Origin: Candidatus Nitronauta litoralis
Lineage (GTDB): Bacteria; Nitrospinota; Nitrospinia; Nitrospinales; Nitrospinaceae
Assembly: GCA_015698285.1 (NCBI GenBank)
Contig: CP048685.1
Coordinates: forward strand, 124,001-188,000
Length of the DNA stretch: 64,000 nucleotides
Reading direction: 5' to 3'
The notes beneath the pieces are model-generated. The model was not told the DNA's origin. It searched no databases and saw only the letters and a list, made by a program, of their open reading frames with translations. This document shows, one piece after another, positions 18,656 to 27,380 of this stretch; position 1 is the stretch's first letter, and each line of letters starts with the position of its first letter. The position numbers were made by a program, and so were the translations under genes.

Positions 18656-20503
18656 TCAGCGTACTCCACTGGGCAAACGACCCGCGGCCATTGCAGGATG
18701 AGATGCTGAGTCGGTCAGATCACCTATGAATTCTAAAGCAAATCCGGTGTTGCCGCTTTCAAAAACCACTGCTCCCCAATAAGCCAGCATTGTAACATCG
18801 GGGAACCCGTCTCCAGGCACTACCGTATTGGGACTGGTTGCGATCGGATCAATACGAAGTCCCCCCGTACCAGTGGCAGTGTGCCCTGTAATGATTTGTG
18901 CATTTGGAAGATTGGCGCTGGTAAGGCTTGGGTGGTTGGAGGGAACAATGAATAGCCGCGAAGTGGTCCCCGCATTTACAGTAAACTCGGCTACAGGTCC
19001 AAAGATGCCTCCATCAGTAAGGAAGGCTTTTACCGAGACCCCGATCTCCGATGCCATTCCAGAAAGCGAGGGATGCGTCAGCCCTATAAAAGTATAGTTG
19101 CCGGAACCCGCTTGCCAATATGGCGTCATAACACTGGCAGCATTAGTAAAATCACCGGCAATGGGAAGAGCGTGTTCGCGAAATGCCGCGACTGTTGCAG
19201 CAGTCTGGTTCAGAGTCTTCCTGTTATCTGCTGCATTGGGGCCTCCTTCTACAATCCCCGTCGGGTTTCCGCCAAAATTCACATCCGGGTTGGACCAATA
19301 ATTAATTCGCGGGCAAGAGGAACAGCTTCCCGCCGTTGTCGCCATGATCGTCCTGAAATTATTAGTAGAATCTGCATAACCATGGTTAAAATCAAATGGG
19401 CCGTTACTCGAGTCCGCTTCCCGATGATGACGCGCTCCCATATTGTGACCAATCTCATGGCCAAACGTAAAATTGCCTGTGGCACAACTCCGTTTGGTTA
19501 CAGATACCGCGCTCGACGCAAAAGAACTGGTAACTGTGCTCATAAAAAATGCGATGCCGCACAAGTTACTATTGCCTTCTACCAGCATTACGACAAGATC
19601 CGCTCCATATTGTTCTCGCAGTGGCAATGCGTTGGGAACATTACCCGCCCTTAAATCATTTAATGCCCCGCTAAAAGAAAATCCGGATTCACTGTAAGGC
19701 ACTTCTTCCGTATGAACCACCCGTATCCTGTGATTGACCCCACTATTCGAAAAAGCTGTATTTGTTTCAGTTTCAGCAAGATCAATTAAAGTCTGCATGG
19801 TGGCAGCCGATCCCGCTCCCTGCCGAGCAGCGGAAGTGTAGACAACCAGCACATCCAGAAGCGATCCATCATCAGCCAGGTTATCCTGCATAGACTCAGG
19901 TCCCTGCACTGAAGGAACCTCAATGGGATCAGCACCCGGTGGAAATGCAGATGGGTCCAGATCGAAAATACCATGGACTCCCCCCTCCCCCGGACGAACC
20001 TGACAGAGAAACCCATCAGTCACGACGGTCCCCATAACCTGGTCATTATTCACAGCTAACATCACCGTACTGTGAGCCTGCCCTTTCAGCTTCCCTATCA
20101 ACGAATAACCACCGGAAACATGCGACTCCACCCTTTCAATATGGGCCGTGTAGCTTTCATTGGGAAATAAATTGAGGGTGAGATCTATTCCGGGAGAAAC
20201 AGGCAAACCATTTGGTAGCTTGAGTTGTGACAAGTCAACCTGTACCGCTCTTGAACGAATAACCGTTCCAGAAGAATCTGGGAAAACCGGCGTTCCGGAT
20301 GGTGGATCAGAGAATAATGGAGTGGCCTGGGAGTTTGAAAATCCACACAATAAAAAAATGAAAAAAACCATGACTATCAATATTGCATCAAAACCCATAT
20401 CAGGCATCAAAGCACTATCATGACACCGTTGTCGTCTTTGCCACTCTTCAGATTGGCAATACAACCCAGTAATTTTATTTACCGACTTTCTATTTTTAGG
20501 CAT
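18656..20503 (-). CDS. Secreted metzincin (reprolysin-like) metalloprotease
   Basis: The protein has 615 residues. Near residues 347-358 it has the zinc site HEIGHNMGARHH, the metzincin HExxHxxGxxH pattern. It is preceded by a domain with VLVVYTSAARQGAG and YGADLVVMLVEG and followed by the expected Met-turn region (IMATTAGS). The N-terminal part has a hydrophobic stretch (AILIVMVFFIFLLCGF) ending at SQA, a secretion signal. The annotated ATG leaves 36 residues before it, and ATG 20407 or 20398 would put it at the N-terminus, which looks more natural. The C-terminal 130 residues form an unrecognised domain (VSVKAFLTDGGIFGPVAEF). Function: extracellular or periplasmic proteolysis, target unknown. 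A small + strand gene diverges from it. Confidence 0.85.
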   Translation of the reverse strand: MPKNRKSVNKITGLYCQSEEWQRRQRCHDSALMPDMGFDAILIVMVFFIFLLCGFSNSQATPLFSDPPSGTPVFPDSSGTVIRSRAVQVDLSQLKLPNGLPVSPGIDLTLNLFPNESYTAHIERVESHVSGGYSLIGKLKGQAHSTVMLAVNNDQVMGTVVTDGFLCQVRPGEGGVHGIFDLDPSAFPPGADPIEVPSVQGPESMQDNLADDGSLLDVLVVYTSAARQGAGSAATMQTLIDLAETETNTAFSNSGVNHRIRVVHTEEVPYSESGFSFSGALNDLRAGNVPNALPLREQYGADLVVMLVEGNSNLCGIAFFMSTVTSSFASSAVSVTKRSCATGNFTFGHEIGHNMGARHHREADSSNGPFDFNHGYADSTNNFRTIMATTAGSCSSCPRINYWSNPDVNFGGNPTGIVEGGPNAADNRKTLNQTAATVAAFREHALPIAGDFTNAASVMTPYWQAGSGNYTFIGLTHPSLSGMASEIGVSVKAFLTDGGIFGPVAEFTVNAGTTSRLFIVPSNHPSLTSANLPNAQIITGHTATGTGGLRIDPIATSPNTVVPGDGFPDVTMLAYWGAVVFESGNTGFALEFIGDLTDSASHPAMAAGRLPSGVR

Positions 20504-20616
20504 ATGATGGTCGGGAACCTTTCAAATTGGAGAGTCTTCTCCAAGTTAAAAGCAGCGTATAAGCATGTCAAGCAACAGTTCATCATTAAACCAGGTGTAC
20601 CTCATAAGGAGTTTTC

Positions 20617-20847
20617 ATGTCCGACCCCCGTCATATCATTAAATTCACGGCTGCAACCGGATTTACCGTTGTTCTTGAGTATGGATCTGCTGAAGAAGCA
20701 GAGACTATTGAAAAAAAAATCAAGGAAGCCGGATTAAAAACCGAAAGACTGGAGACCTATCATTTCAATTTCAGTGAATCCGATCTATTCATGGATATGA
20801 GAAGTCCAGAATGCGTAGAACAATTTGATCTGGATGATTGGATATAG
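20617..20847 (+). CDS. Unrecognised 76-residue protein
   Basis: This is a small soluble acidic protein beginning MSDPRHIIKFTAATGFTVVL, with an apparent beta-alpha-beta pattern: two strands, a Glu/Lys-rich helix (SAEEAETIEKKIKEAG), a strand. The C-terminus is acidic (EQFDLDDWI). A good ribosome site (AAGGAG) precedes ATG 20617, which supports translation. It diverges from the metalloprotease gene and runs convergent with the CbiX-like gene. No family was recognised and no metal or catalytic motif is seen. Confidence 0.6.
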   Translation: MSDPRHIIKFTAATGFTVVLEYGSAEEAETIEKKIKEAGLKTERLETYHFNFSESDLFMDMRSPECVEQFDLDDWI

Positions 20848-20870
20848 ATCAATAAATTCTCTTCTCTATT

Positions 20871-21392
20871 TTATTCTGAGAAAAACTCTATCTGAGAAAC
20901 TTGATATTTTATCAGTTCTGCCACCTTTGAAAGATCAAAGGGCCAGGCATAACGAATCTGGGCATCGGGAAAACGTTTCTGCAATTTAGCCACCTCTTCC
21001 GGGATTTCGCCATCAGCATGAGACCCGCCCGGAGTCACCATGGTGGTCACTAAAGCGATCTGACTGAATCCTTCATTGGCAAGATCCGTCACCGCCATTT
21101 CAATGGATGGCGAGCAAAACTCATTGTAGGCCACTACCAACCGTTCATCTTCCAATAAGGATTCTAATTGGACCGCCAACGATTCAAGTCCCATACGGTA
21201 GGGATCATTTTCCGGAGTCCTTGGCCAATTACGAATTTTTTGGTCTGCCTCAATTTCCATTTGAGAGGGTTCACCGCCTTTTGCCCGACGCTCGCTTTCC
21301 ATCCGTTTCAATTCAGTTACCCAGCCTCTTGGAAGGTCTTTCGGCACCCCACCATGACCAATAAGAACAACAGCTCGTTTAGTTGATTTCAT
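20871..21392 (-). CDS. CbiX/SirB-like chelatase family protein
   Basis: The protein has 173 residues with two halves typical of single-domain CbiX-type chelatases. The N-terminal LIGHGGVPKD carries the first metal-binding His. The C-terminal half has TMVTPGGSHADGEIPEEV, where His and Glu residues form the second part of the site. The family inserts cobalt or iron into sirohydrochlorin for cobalamin or sirohaem. An insert of about 40 charged residues (KRMESERRAKGG to NWPRTPENDPYRMG) is also found in unassigned CbiX-like proteins, so the substrate is uncertain. No other tetrapyrrole gene is adjacent, though hemB lies about 15 kb away. It is probably a single-gene unit. Confidence 0.75.
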   Translation of the reverse strand: MKSTKRAVVLIGHGGVPKDLPRGWVTELKRMESERRAKGGEPSQMEIEADQKIRNWPRTPENDPYRMGLESLAVQLESLLEDERLVVAYNEFCSPSIEMAVTDLANEGFSQIALVTTMVTPGGSHADGEIPEEVAKLQKRFPDAQIRYAWPFDLSKVAELIKYQVSQIEFFSE

Positions 21393-21557
21393 TTTTTTCT
21401 CTTTGCTTTCTATCTTTGAGAGCCGTACAAGGTTTTACAACTTTCTACATTGAAAGCCGGTTTTCCAATGGTCGGAGTTTCTCACCCCTGAAAATTTTAC
21501 AGCGTGTTACAATAGATGTGAACGTTGCAGAACAAAACATTTATTGGGAGAAAAATC

Positions 21558-21947
21558 ATGGGCTATCTGGTTTGCGACGGAGCAACAATTTCCTGTGCTG
21601 GTTCTGTCGGGCAGAGTTCGTGCAGCCTGACTGTTTTGAACGCCATGATCACCTCAGACGACAACGCTCAGGCGACCATTATGGATTACGTTCCTTATAT
21701 GAACGTTGCCTCATTTGGTCAATGCAACCTGAGCTCCAACCCCATGGTGGCCGCGGCTACGGCCGCAGCATTGGGCGTTCATACACCTGTCACCTGTGTC
21801 CCCATGACCGTTTCACCATGGATCGTTGGAAGCCCGACCATTACGGTCAACAACCTTCCTGCCCTGACAGACGACTCCACCCTGATGTGCACCTGGGGCG
21901 GCAGCATCAGTGTAGACGATGCCGGTCAATCCGTTGTTGAGTACTAA
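21558..21947 (+). CDS. PAAR-like DUF4280 protein (candidate T6SS spike tip)
   Basis: The protein has 129 residues from ATG 21558, preceded by GGGAG. It matches the DUF4280/PAAR-like layout: YLVCDGATISCAGS at the start, then VLNAMITSDDN, IMDYVPYMNVASFGQCNLSS, the Ala-rich VAAATAAALGVHTPVTC, VSPWIVGSPTITVNNLPAL, and LMCTWGGSISV near the end. Four or more Cys and a Gly-rich end are conserved. Such proteins cap VgrG-type spikes of contractile injection systems. It lies about 9.6 kb from vgrG, as a lone gene between two opposite-strand genes. By family it could complete the needle built by the operon at the window start. Confidence 0.85.
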   Translation: MGYLVCDGATISCAGSVGQSSCSLTVLNAMITSDDNAQATIMDYVPYMNVASFGQCNLSSNPMVAAATAAALGVHTPVTCVPMTVSPWIVGSPTITVNNLPALTDDSTLMCTWGGSISVDDAGQSVVEY

Positions 21948-21974
21948 AAAAAACCCTTTCTTAGATTCATACAC

Positions 21975-22418
21975 CTAGGAAGAACAGTCAAAAGTTCCGT
22001 TGTCGTTCCAGGAAATTTTGATGTAATCCGGGAGTTTAGTATCACGATCAATATTGGCATCCTCGATCTGGTCGCAGGTAAGGTTCACCGCACCGGATAA
22101 ATCCGCACCATTGAGCCAGGTATCCAGCATTTCAGCTTCGCTAAAATTTGCACCCGTCAGGTTTGCTTCTGCAAGGACAGCGTTGGATAAATCCGCGCCG
22201 GACAAATCAGCTCCGGATAAATTAGCGCGGATCAAATAGGTAGTACTTAAATCCGCTTCCTTAAGTTTTGCATTATCCAGTTCGGCTTCCATTAGTTTCA
22301 AATTGCTTAGGTCTTCACCAGAGAGCTGTTGCTTTCGGCTTTCCAAATCCTTTCGGATTCCAATCCACTCAGCCAGCATTTTGTTGCCTTCTTCACTAAG
22401 GCTCCCATCGTTTTTCAC
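21975..22418 (-). CDS. Pentapeptide-repeat protein
   Basis: The protein has 147 residues when started at GTG 22418, where AAGGAAGG lies at good distance upstream. Longer ATG starts lie further upstream but would add an Arg-rich stretch with no conserved look. After a helical lead (KMLAEWIGIRKDLESRKQQL) there are about 16 pentapeptide units of the A(D/N)LXX type, such as LIRANLSGADLSGADLSNAV and LAEANLTGANFSEAEM. These form a right-handed quadrilateral beta helix. The C-terminus (CDQIEDANIDRDTKLPDYIK) is typical of many small pentapeptide proteins. The function is not predictable from the fold. It is convergent with the PAAR-like gene. Confidence 0.8.
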   Translation of the reverse strand: MKNDGSLSEEGNKMLAEWIGIRKDLESRKQQLSGEDLSNLKLMEAELDNAKLKEADLSTTYLIRANLSGADLSGADLSNAVLAEANLTGANFSEAEMLDTWLNGADLSGAVNLTCDQIEDANIDRDTKLPDYIKISWNDNGTFDCSS

Positions 22419-22795
22419 AATTGAATCCTTCCTTCTAGAAAAATAAAAATTTTTGATGTAGACTTCCCGTGAATTCAGGAGAGATGCACAACACTCCTTC
22501 ATTACCGATGTATTGTAGCATCCCCTCCTCCTCAGGAAAATTCTGTTCCTTCTGCTTTCTTTTCTCCAACGGTTTTCCAAACTGGATTTACGCCAGTCCT
22601 GCATTTGAGACAACCGGGAATTGTCAGGAGTTTTGGAGCCTCCAGAGTTTTCACCATGGACATGGCTGATCTTTTTGAAGCATTTCAGAAACCAGCTTAA
22701 AAATTTTTCTCTGGCAAAACTTCCTGGAAATTTTTCAGGTGTCGATTAGAGCCACTAAATATCCGCTACGCTCCACCAACCCTTCGGAGGATTTT
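22419..22795. other. Gene-poor stretch between pentapeptide and CHC2 genes
   Basis: This 377-base stretch has divergent genes on both sides and should hold their promoters. The right end has the ribosome site CGGAGG for the next gene. I see no hairpin with a U tract, no RNA gene and no family-like reading frame. Very short frames such as ATG 22653-22700 (14 codons) are not convincing. Confidence 0.5.
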
Positions 22796-23218
22796 ATGAT
22801 CTCACCCCACCTTGCGGAACAGGTGGCCAGCCTTTTGCCTTCCCTGAAAAACACAGGACAAAGATTTGTTTCTTTGGGACCCTGCCCTTTTCACTCAGGC
22901 AATCCGTCTTTTCTTGTAGTCGACTACAGCACAGACAGTGCATCCTGCATGACTTGCAACTATGGAGAAAGTATACAAACGCTTGTAGAAGATATAAAGG
23001 CTCTTCCCTCTGAAACAACAGCTCCCTCGGCAAAAGAAAGTTCTATTGAATTCGCTCCACCGGGCATCGGGACTCGATACGGCTACCTCCTCACCGAAGA
23101 AGTCAGCCAGTCCATTCACAAACACCTGTTCGCCAAAAAGATAAAAGAATTGAATGCTGCCGCCAAACAACTTGCCCAGTTGGTTGCACTCATGAAACTC
23201 TGGATTGACCCAGCTTAA
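22796..23218 (+). CDS. Stand-alone CHC2 zinc-finger protein (primase-type)
   Basis: The protein has 140 residues from ATG 22796, chosen because CGGAGG precedes it at correct spacing. Residues 30-54 carry CPFH, then PSFLVV and CMTC, the spacing of the CHC2 zinc ribbon found at the N-terminus of DnaG-type primases (Cys30, His33, Cys51, Cys54). No TOPRIM or polymerase domain follows; the rest is a linker and a helical tail (SIHKHLFAKKIKELNAAAKQ). It is therefore either a minimal DNA-binding protein or a remnant of a larger mobile-element primase. Its 3' end overlaps the opposite-strand gene by four bases. Confidence 0.7.
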   Translation: MISPHLAEQVASLLPSLKNTGQRFVSLGPCPFHSGNPSFLVVDYSTDSASCMTCNYGESIQTLVEDIKALPSETTAPSAKESSIEFAPPGIGTRYGYLLTEEVSQSIHKHLFAKKIKELNAAAKQLAQLVALMKLWIDPA

Positions 23219-24492
23219 CTTCCAGGTTTTAACCGACCTCGACTGAGCATCATTTGTGGTCCTTTTTTCCCAAACTCGATCCACACAGCATACAATCTTC
23301 CCCCGTTTCCTGGAAACAATTGCGGATAAGCGATTCCATTTTCACCTGCAGGTAATGCCTGCGGTTTTGTAGTCTTACCCTCCGCTGTTACTCGAGTCAC
23401 CCAGGGAATGGCAGCGCCCCAACCATCCTGTTTGTCCGGGTAGCGCCCTTGGAAAATAATCCACGCTTCCCCTCCAACTTCAGCCATATGTGGATGGTTT
23501 GGATCCAGCACCGGTCCATGAATGGACCTCGGTGAAGAAAATGTTTTTCCTCCATCATTGGAAGTGGTCATCAACAATCGTGCTTTATTTTCAGCGGCGG
23601 TGTACCAGGTTAGAATAAGCTTTCCCTTAATCCATTTCATAGCCGGGCCCGAATGGGCACACCCATTGATAACCCATCCTTTTTTGGTAACAGGAACCGG
23701 AGCTGACCAGGTTTTCCCTGAATCAGAAGAAGATGCTACTACGATCACACGCTCATCCCCCTTTAATATATGTCGCCAGGCCAAATAAAGCGTCCCGTTT
23801 GGATCAATTGCAAGAGCGGGTCGGCAACACGGACAGATATTCCCCGAAACCTTTATATTTTTCCCAAATGTAGCTCCTTGATCTATTGAGCGCGCCAGGT
23901 AAATTGATGAATGTCCCGGGGGTTCGGTAGCCTTGTCGCGTCCATCAAGCCAGGCAGCATAAATTTCACCCCGTGCGGAGGTTTCCATAGTAAAAAAAGA
24001 ATGGCTGCTGGGCCCCTTATCATCGTTTACCTGAACAGGAGGCAGGAAGCTTCTTCCAAAATTCATTGAACGGGAAAATTTCAGTTGACGTTCCCCTTCC
24101 CACAAAGCATAAATACCAATTCCCGGTCCCATACGAAGCTGGGGATTATTTTCTCCGTGGGCGCTCACTTCCCCTGGAACTTTGTTAATTATTTTTGCAT
24201 GCTCAAAACTGTGACCTTCATTATGGGAATTTTTATAATAAAGATTTGAACCCTTTTCGCCAGGCATGGCGTGGATCATGTTGATTGATTCTGATGCACG
24301 CACCCAAAGCTGCGCCCCCGAACCCGGCCCTAAAACCCGCGGAGTACTCTCCCAAACAAGATCACTTTCATGTACGGGTGAACTGGCAATCGAAGCAATT
24401 TTCGGAGGTTCAACTGTTGACGATGTAGATGAACAGGCGCCAGAAAATAAAAGGGCAAACACCAGAGGTCCTTTATAAAGTAAGTTTTTCAT
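23215..24492 (-). CDS. Sialidase-fold (BNR) lipoprotein
   Basis: The protein has 425 residues from ATG 24492, which is preceded by GGAGATAAA. A lipoprotein signal (LLYKGPLVFALLFSGAC) places Cys near residue 18. The body is a six-bladed sialidase-like propeller with repeated Asp-box-like elements (SIDQGATFGKNI, SSDSGKTWSAPV, SNDGGKTFSSPR). It lacks an obvious sialidase arginine triad that I can confirm, so enzymatic activity is not claimed. A striking NICPCCRPAL motif lies mid-protein and could bind a metal. It follows the TonB receptor gene on the same strand with a 134-base gap, so it may be an outer-membrane partner of that receptor. Confidence 0.7.
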   Translation of the reverse strand: MKNLLYKGPLVFALLFSGACSSTSSTVEPPKIASIASSPVHESDLVWESTPRVLGPGSGAQLWVRASESINMIHAMPGEKGSNLYYKNSHNEGHSFEHAKIINKVPGEVSAHGENNPQLRMGPGIGIYALWEGERQLKFSRSMNFGRSFLPPVQVNDDKGPSSHSFFTMETSARGEIYAAWLDGRDKATEPPGHSSIYLARSIDQGATFGKNIKVSGNICPCCRPALAIDPNGTLYLAWRHILKGDERVIVVASSSDSGKTWSAPVPVTKKGWVINGCAHSGPAMKWIKGKLILTWYTAAENKARLLMTTSNDGGKTFSSPRSIHGPVLDPNHPHMAEVGGEAWIIFQGRYPDKQDGWGAAIPWVTRVTAEGKTTKPQALPAGENGIAYPQLFPGNGGRLYAVWIEFGKKGPQMMLSRGRLKPGS

Positions 24493-24626
24493 TTTATCTC
24501 CAATGTATTTTTGTAAATTTTTTTCCTCACCAGGAATGAGGTCACGGTATCCAATCAGATACCGCAACACCATTTCCTTAGGAGAAGATCCCTGAAATTG
24601 CCGGGACACTTAAGCAGGTAAAGAAA

Positions 24627-26654
24627 TTAAAACTTGAGACTCACTCCCCCGGATACAGCCCGACCATCTGCGGGATTAAAAAACCTTCCTCCGGAAGAGT
24701 TAATTCCACTTCCATCGCTGTACAGTTCATCCGCAACATTGTCCACCCGGATGAAAGCACCGAAGTTTCCACGCTCTGCATTCAGGCGGAGAGCAAGCGT
24801 TGTGAAAGAAGAGTTCGTTACGGTATTGATGTCATCCAGAAAATACCCATCACTCCATCTGACTTCTGCTCCAGGCTTCAGCATAATGTCCCACGGGAGA
24901 AACAAATCGTACTCAAGCAGGCCGAATACGATATGTGGAGCCTGTCCGGGCATTTGATTTCCTGTAAAGGCGCCAGCAGTGAAATCAAAATCGCTGTATG
25001 CATAAGTGGTCTCAAAGTGAAGGTCCGGGAGAGGGTCAATCGCCAACCCCACTTCGACACCTTCATTTTCAGCCGTTCCAGCATTGGAAAAAGTGGTTCT
25101 AAAACCCACCGTTCTCGGCAGAAGAAAGTTTTCGAACTCCATATGGAACCAGGACACCTGAACCTGGCCCGGCATTCCCAAAACATCAAACCCCGCCCGA
25201 ACACCCACTTCATAGTTATCGACCAGCATGGGCATGAGGTTGATAAATCCACCGGTGAGACCACTGGTGAATTCCGATTCCGTTGGAGTTTCAAAAGCAG
25301 TGCTGTGATTGGCAAACAGGGTGATTTCCTCTGTCGGTTGATAATTCAAACCAACATGATACGTCACTTCTTCCACATCCCGAAATCCAGTCTGGTTCCC
25401 ATCTGCGGGGAAATCGTCTGTCAGATCAAACTCAACAAGACTCCAGCGCGCCCCTCCTGTGAGTTTTAAATTGGGGAGGATGGAAAACTGATCCTGGAAG
25501 TACACACCACTGTTATCAATAACCGTGTCTTCATCAACCGTTAAGGCACCCCGGTTTCCACCTGCATTTTGATAACGCTGGGTATCGGACGATTGGTACT
25601 GGATGTTGTACCCAAACACCATGTTATTGTCGTGGCCAAACAGAGGACGGTCATATGACAAACGGAAATCACCACCTGTGGCTATGCGATCGATCTCAAT
25701 AAACTGGAAAATAGGATGGTCCAATCTCCGCCAATCCCAGTAACCTGTGACGGACCCGGTGAGGTGATCGGTCAATTCCCGCCTGTATTTTACGCCATAA
25801 CGAAATCGGTCATCATACCTGGCGAAATCATTAGTAACGTTATTAGCCAGAGCTGATCTTGGATTGGCCAGCATCTGCGCACGTGTGATGCCTCCAGGAA
25901 TTTTGATATCCACTGCTGCAGCCGCCAACATCATTTGCAGGGAAGACTTATCGTCAAGCTCCCATTCCAGGTTACCGTTAAAGCGCTGCCCTTCTGTCTT
26001 TGAATGGGCACGATACCCATCCTTTTGTGTGTGGCTTGCGCCGAGGTGGTATCTAAAGTTTCCTTCAGTCCCATACGCTGAGGTGTAGGCTTTGAAAAAT
26101 CCAAAGGAGCCACCCATAATGCGATTATCAGAATGAAACCCCTCTTCACCTTTTTTAGTGATGAGATTGATAACACCACCAGATGTATTCCCTCCGTAAA
26201 TAATTGAAGCGGGCCCTCGGACGACCTCAACCCGCTCAACCGCAGCCAGGTCAATTACATCAAGCCGGGTCTGGCCATCGGGCTCAGTCAGTGGAATTCC
26301 ATCAATCATGATGAACGCGCCTCGAACGCCAAAGTTCGAACGAATACCAGAACCACGAACGGAAATAACCACGTCATCTGATCCAAAACGGTTCTTGACC
26401 ACCACACCGGGAATCCGGTTCATTATCTCGTGGAGTCCATTAGTGGTGGTCACATCAATCGCTTCAGTTCCCACTGAACCAACAGATTGGGAAATATCCT
26501 TTTCAAGCTGTTCTTCACGGTTGGCAGTGACAAATACTTCTTTTAACTGGATGGATTGTACTTTGGCAGCTTTGTCAGCCGCGAATCCTGCGGAAGCACA
26601 CAACACTGCAACCAGGGTGCAGATCACCCCACAAACAATATGTCTCGTTTTCAT
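24627..26654 (-). CDS. TonB-dependent outer-membrane receptor
   Basis: The protein has 675 residues. A signal peptide (VCGVICTLVAVLCASAGFA) precedes a TonB-box-like stretch (LKEVFVTANREEQ). The plug domain has IPGVVVKNRFGSDDVVISVR, IMIDGIPLTEPDGQ and VERVEVVRGPASIIYGGNTS. A 22-strand barrel ends in VSGGVSLKF with a terminal Phe. This is the standard plan for TonB-gated transport of metal chelates, vitamins or sugars. The substrate cannot be read from sequence. The neighbours, a His/Cys-rich secreted protein and a CPCC-containing lipoprotein, hint at a metal. No cobalamin riboswitch is visible upstream. Confidence 0.92.
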   Translation of the reverse strand: MKTRHIVCGVICTLVAVLCASAGFAADKAAKVQSIQLKEVFVTANREEQLEKDISQSVGSVGTEAIDVTTTNGLHEIMNRIPGVVVKNRFGSDDVVISVRGSGIRSNFGVRGAFIMIDGIPLTEPDGQTRLDVIDLAAVERVEVVRGPASIIYGGNTSGGVINLITKKGEEGFHSDNRIMGGSFGFFKAYTSAYGTEGNFRYHLGASHTQKDGYRAHSKTEGQRFNGNLEWELDDKSSLQMMLAAAAVDIKIPGGITRAQMLANPRSALANNVTNDFARYDDRFRYGVKYRRELTDHLTGSVTGYWDWRRLDHPIFQFIEIDRIATGGDFRLSYDRPLFGHDNNMVFGYNIQYQSSDTQRYQNAGGNRGALTVDEDTVIDNSGVYFQDQFSILPNLKLTGGARWSLVEFDLTDDFPADGNQTGFRDVEEVTYHVGLNYQPTEEITLFANHSTAFETPTESEFTSGLTGGFINLMPMLVDNYEVGVRAGFDVLGMPGQVQVSWFHMEFENFLLPRTVGFRTTFSNAGTAENEGVEVGLAIDPLPDLHFETTYAYSDFDFTAGAFTGNQMPGQAPHIVFGLLEYDLFLPWDIMLKPGAEVRWSDGYFLDDINTVTNSSFTTLALRLNAERGNFGAFIRVDNVADELYSDGSGINSSGGRFFNPADGRAVSGGVSLKF

Positions 26655-26780
26655 GAAATTTCCTCACTCGATACAAATGCATTTCTAATTCAAGAGGAGG
26701 AAAGAACGCACAAAACCGCGCATTGCGGAATTAGGCGTGCCCTTCCCGTTAACTTGGAGAACTAAATTTTAAAAAAAGAA

Positions 26781-27197
26781 TTAGAAATGCTGCGGAGGGG
26801 GAATGGCAGGATCGAATACTAATTTTCCCGGATGTTGATCACAAAAAACGACAAAATTGATCTGCCTGGGATTATCAAGCAATATCAATGACACTTCATC
26901 CCAGAAAAACGAAAAGGAGGAAAAATGGTTTACGGGCAAACCAGAAACCGGCCCCCCACAATTTGAAATCAAACGGCGTTCAACCGGAGCCTCCATCGGC
27001 ATCCCGTTGACATGGGGACAGGGTTTACCCTGATGAAGCGCATTGTGGACGCAATGCAGATGCCCCATTTTATGGGCTGGCCTTGAAAATGGATTCTTTT
27101 CCTTCTCCGGATGGTGATGATGAAGGGAGGCTAAGGCCGACTGCGAAGTCAACGAAAGCCCGAGTATCCATATTAATACGATAAAAAAAATACGCAT
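26781..27197 (-). CDS. Small secreted His/Cys-rich protein next to TonB receptor
   Basis: The protein has 138 residues from ATG 27197, giving a clean signal peptide (FFIVLIWILGLSLTSQSALA). The mature part begins with LHHHHPEKEKNPF and has HKMGHLHCVHNALHQGKPCPH, about ten His and several Cys in 45 residues. The remainder (FFWDEVSLILLDNPRQINFV) is ordinary. This pattern is typical of small periplasmic metal-handling proteins found beside metal-regulated TonB receptors. The metal (copper, zinc or other) is not known. It is transcribed toward the receptor gene and is probably the first gene of that unit. No family name is claimed. Confidence 0.6.
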   Translation of the reverse strand: MRIFFIVLIWILGLSLTSQSALASLHHHHPEKEKNPFSRPAHKMGHLHCVHNALHQGKPCPHVNGMPMEAPVERRLISNCGGPVSGLPVNHFSSFSFFWDEVSLILLDNPRQINFVVFCDQHPGKLVFDPAIPPPQHF

Positions 27198-27274
27198 GGG
27201 CGGATCATAATGCAACAGCCCTTTCATAATCAAGAGGTTTTTACCATCCACCACTCATATAAAAAGTTTTCCAA

Positions 27275-27318
27275 AAATAAAAAAAAGAGCCTGTACCCGG
27301 TGAGGGATACAGGCTCTT
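27275..27318 (-). terminator. Rho-independent terminator after porin gene
   Basis: Plus-strand bases AAGAGCCTGTA (27285-27295) and TACAGGCTCTT (27308-27318) form a perfect 11-bp stem around a 12-base loop. On the minus strand the stem is followed by a run of T (27275-27286 region read as CTCTTTTTTTATTTTT). It lies about 60 bases beyond the porin stop, which it must terminate, and upstream of the next minus-strand unit. Confidence 0.9.
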
Positions 27319-27380
27319 CTCAGGAGGAGGTGAAGCTTTAAAACCGGAAATAAAACTCCGGGTTTGTAATTACTGTTTCA

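Noticed and set aside
22653-22700. 14-codon frame before the CHC2 gene
   Set aside because: Too short, no ribosome site, no conservation signal available.
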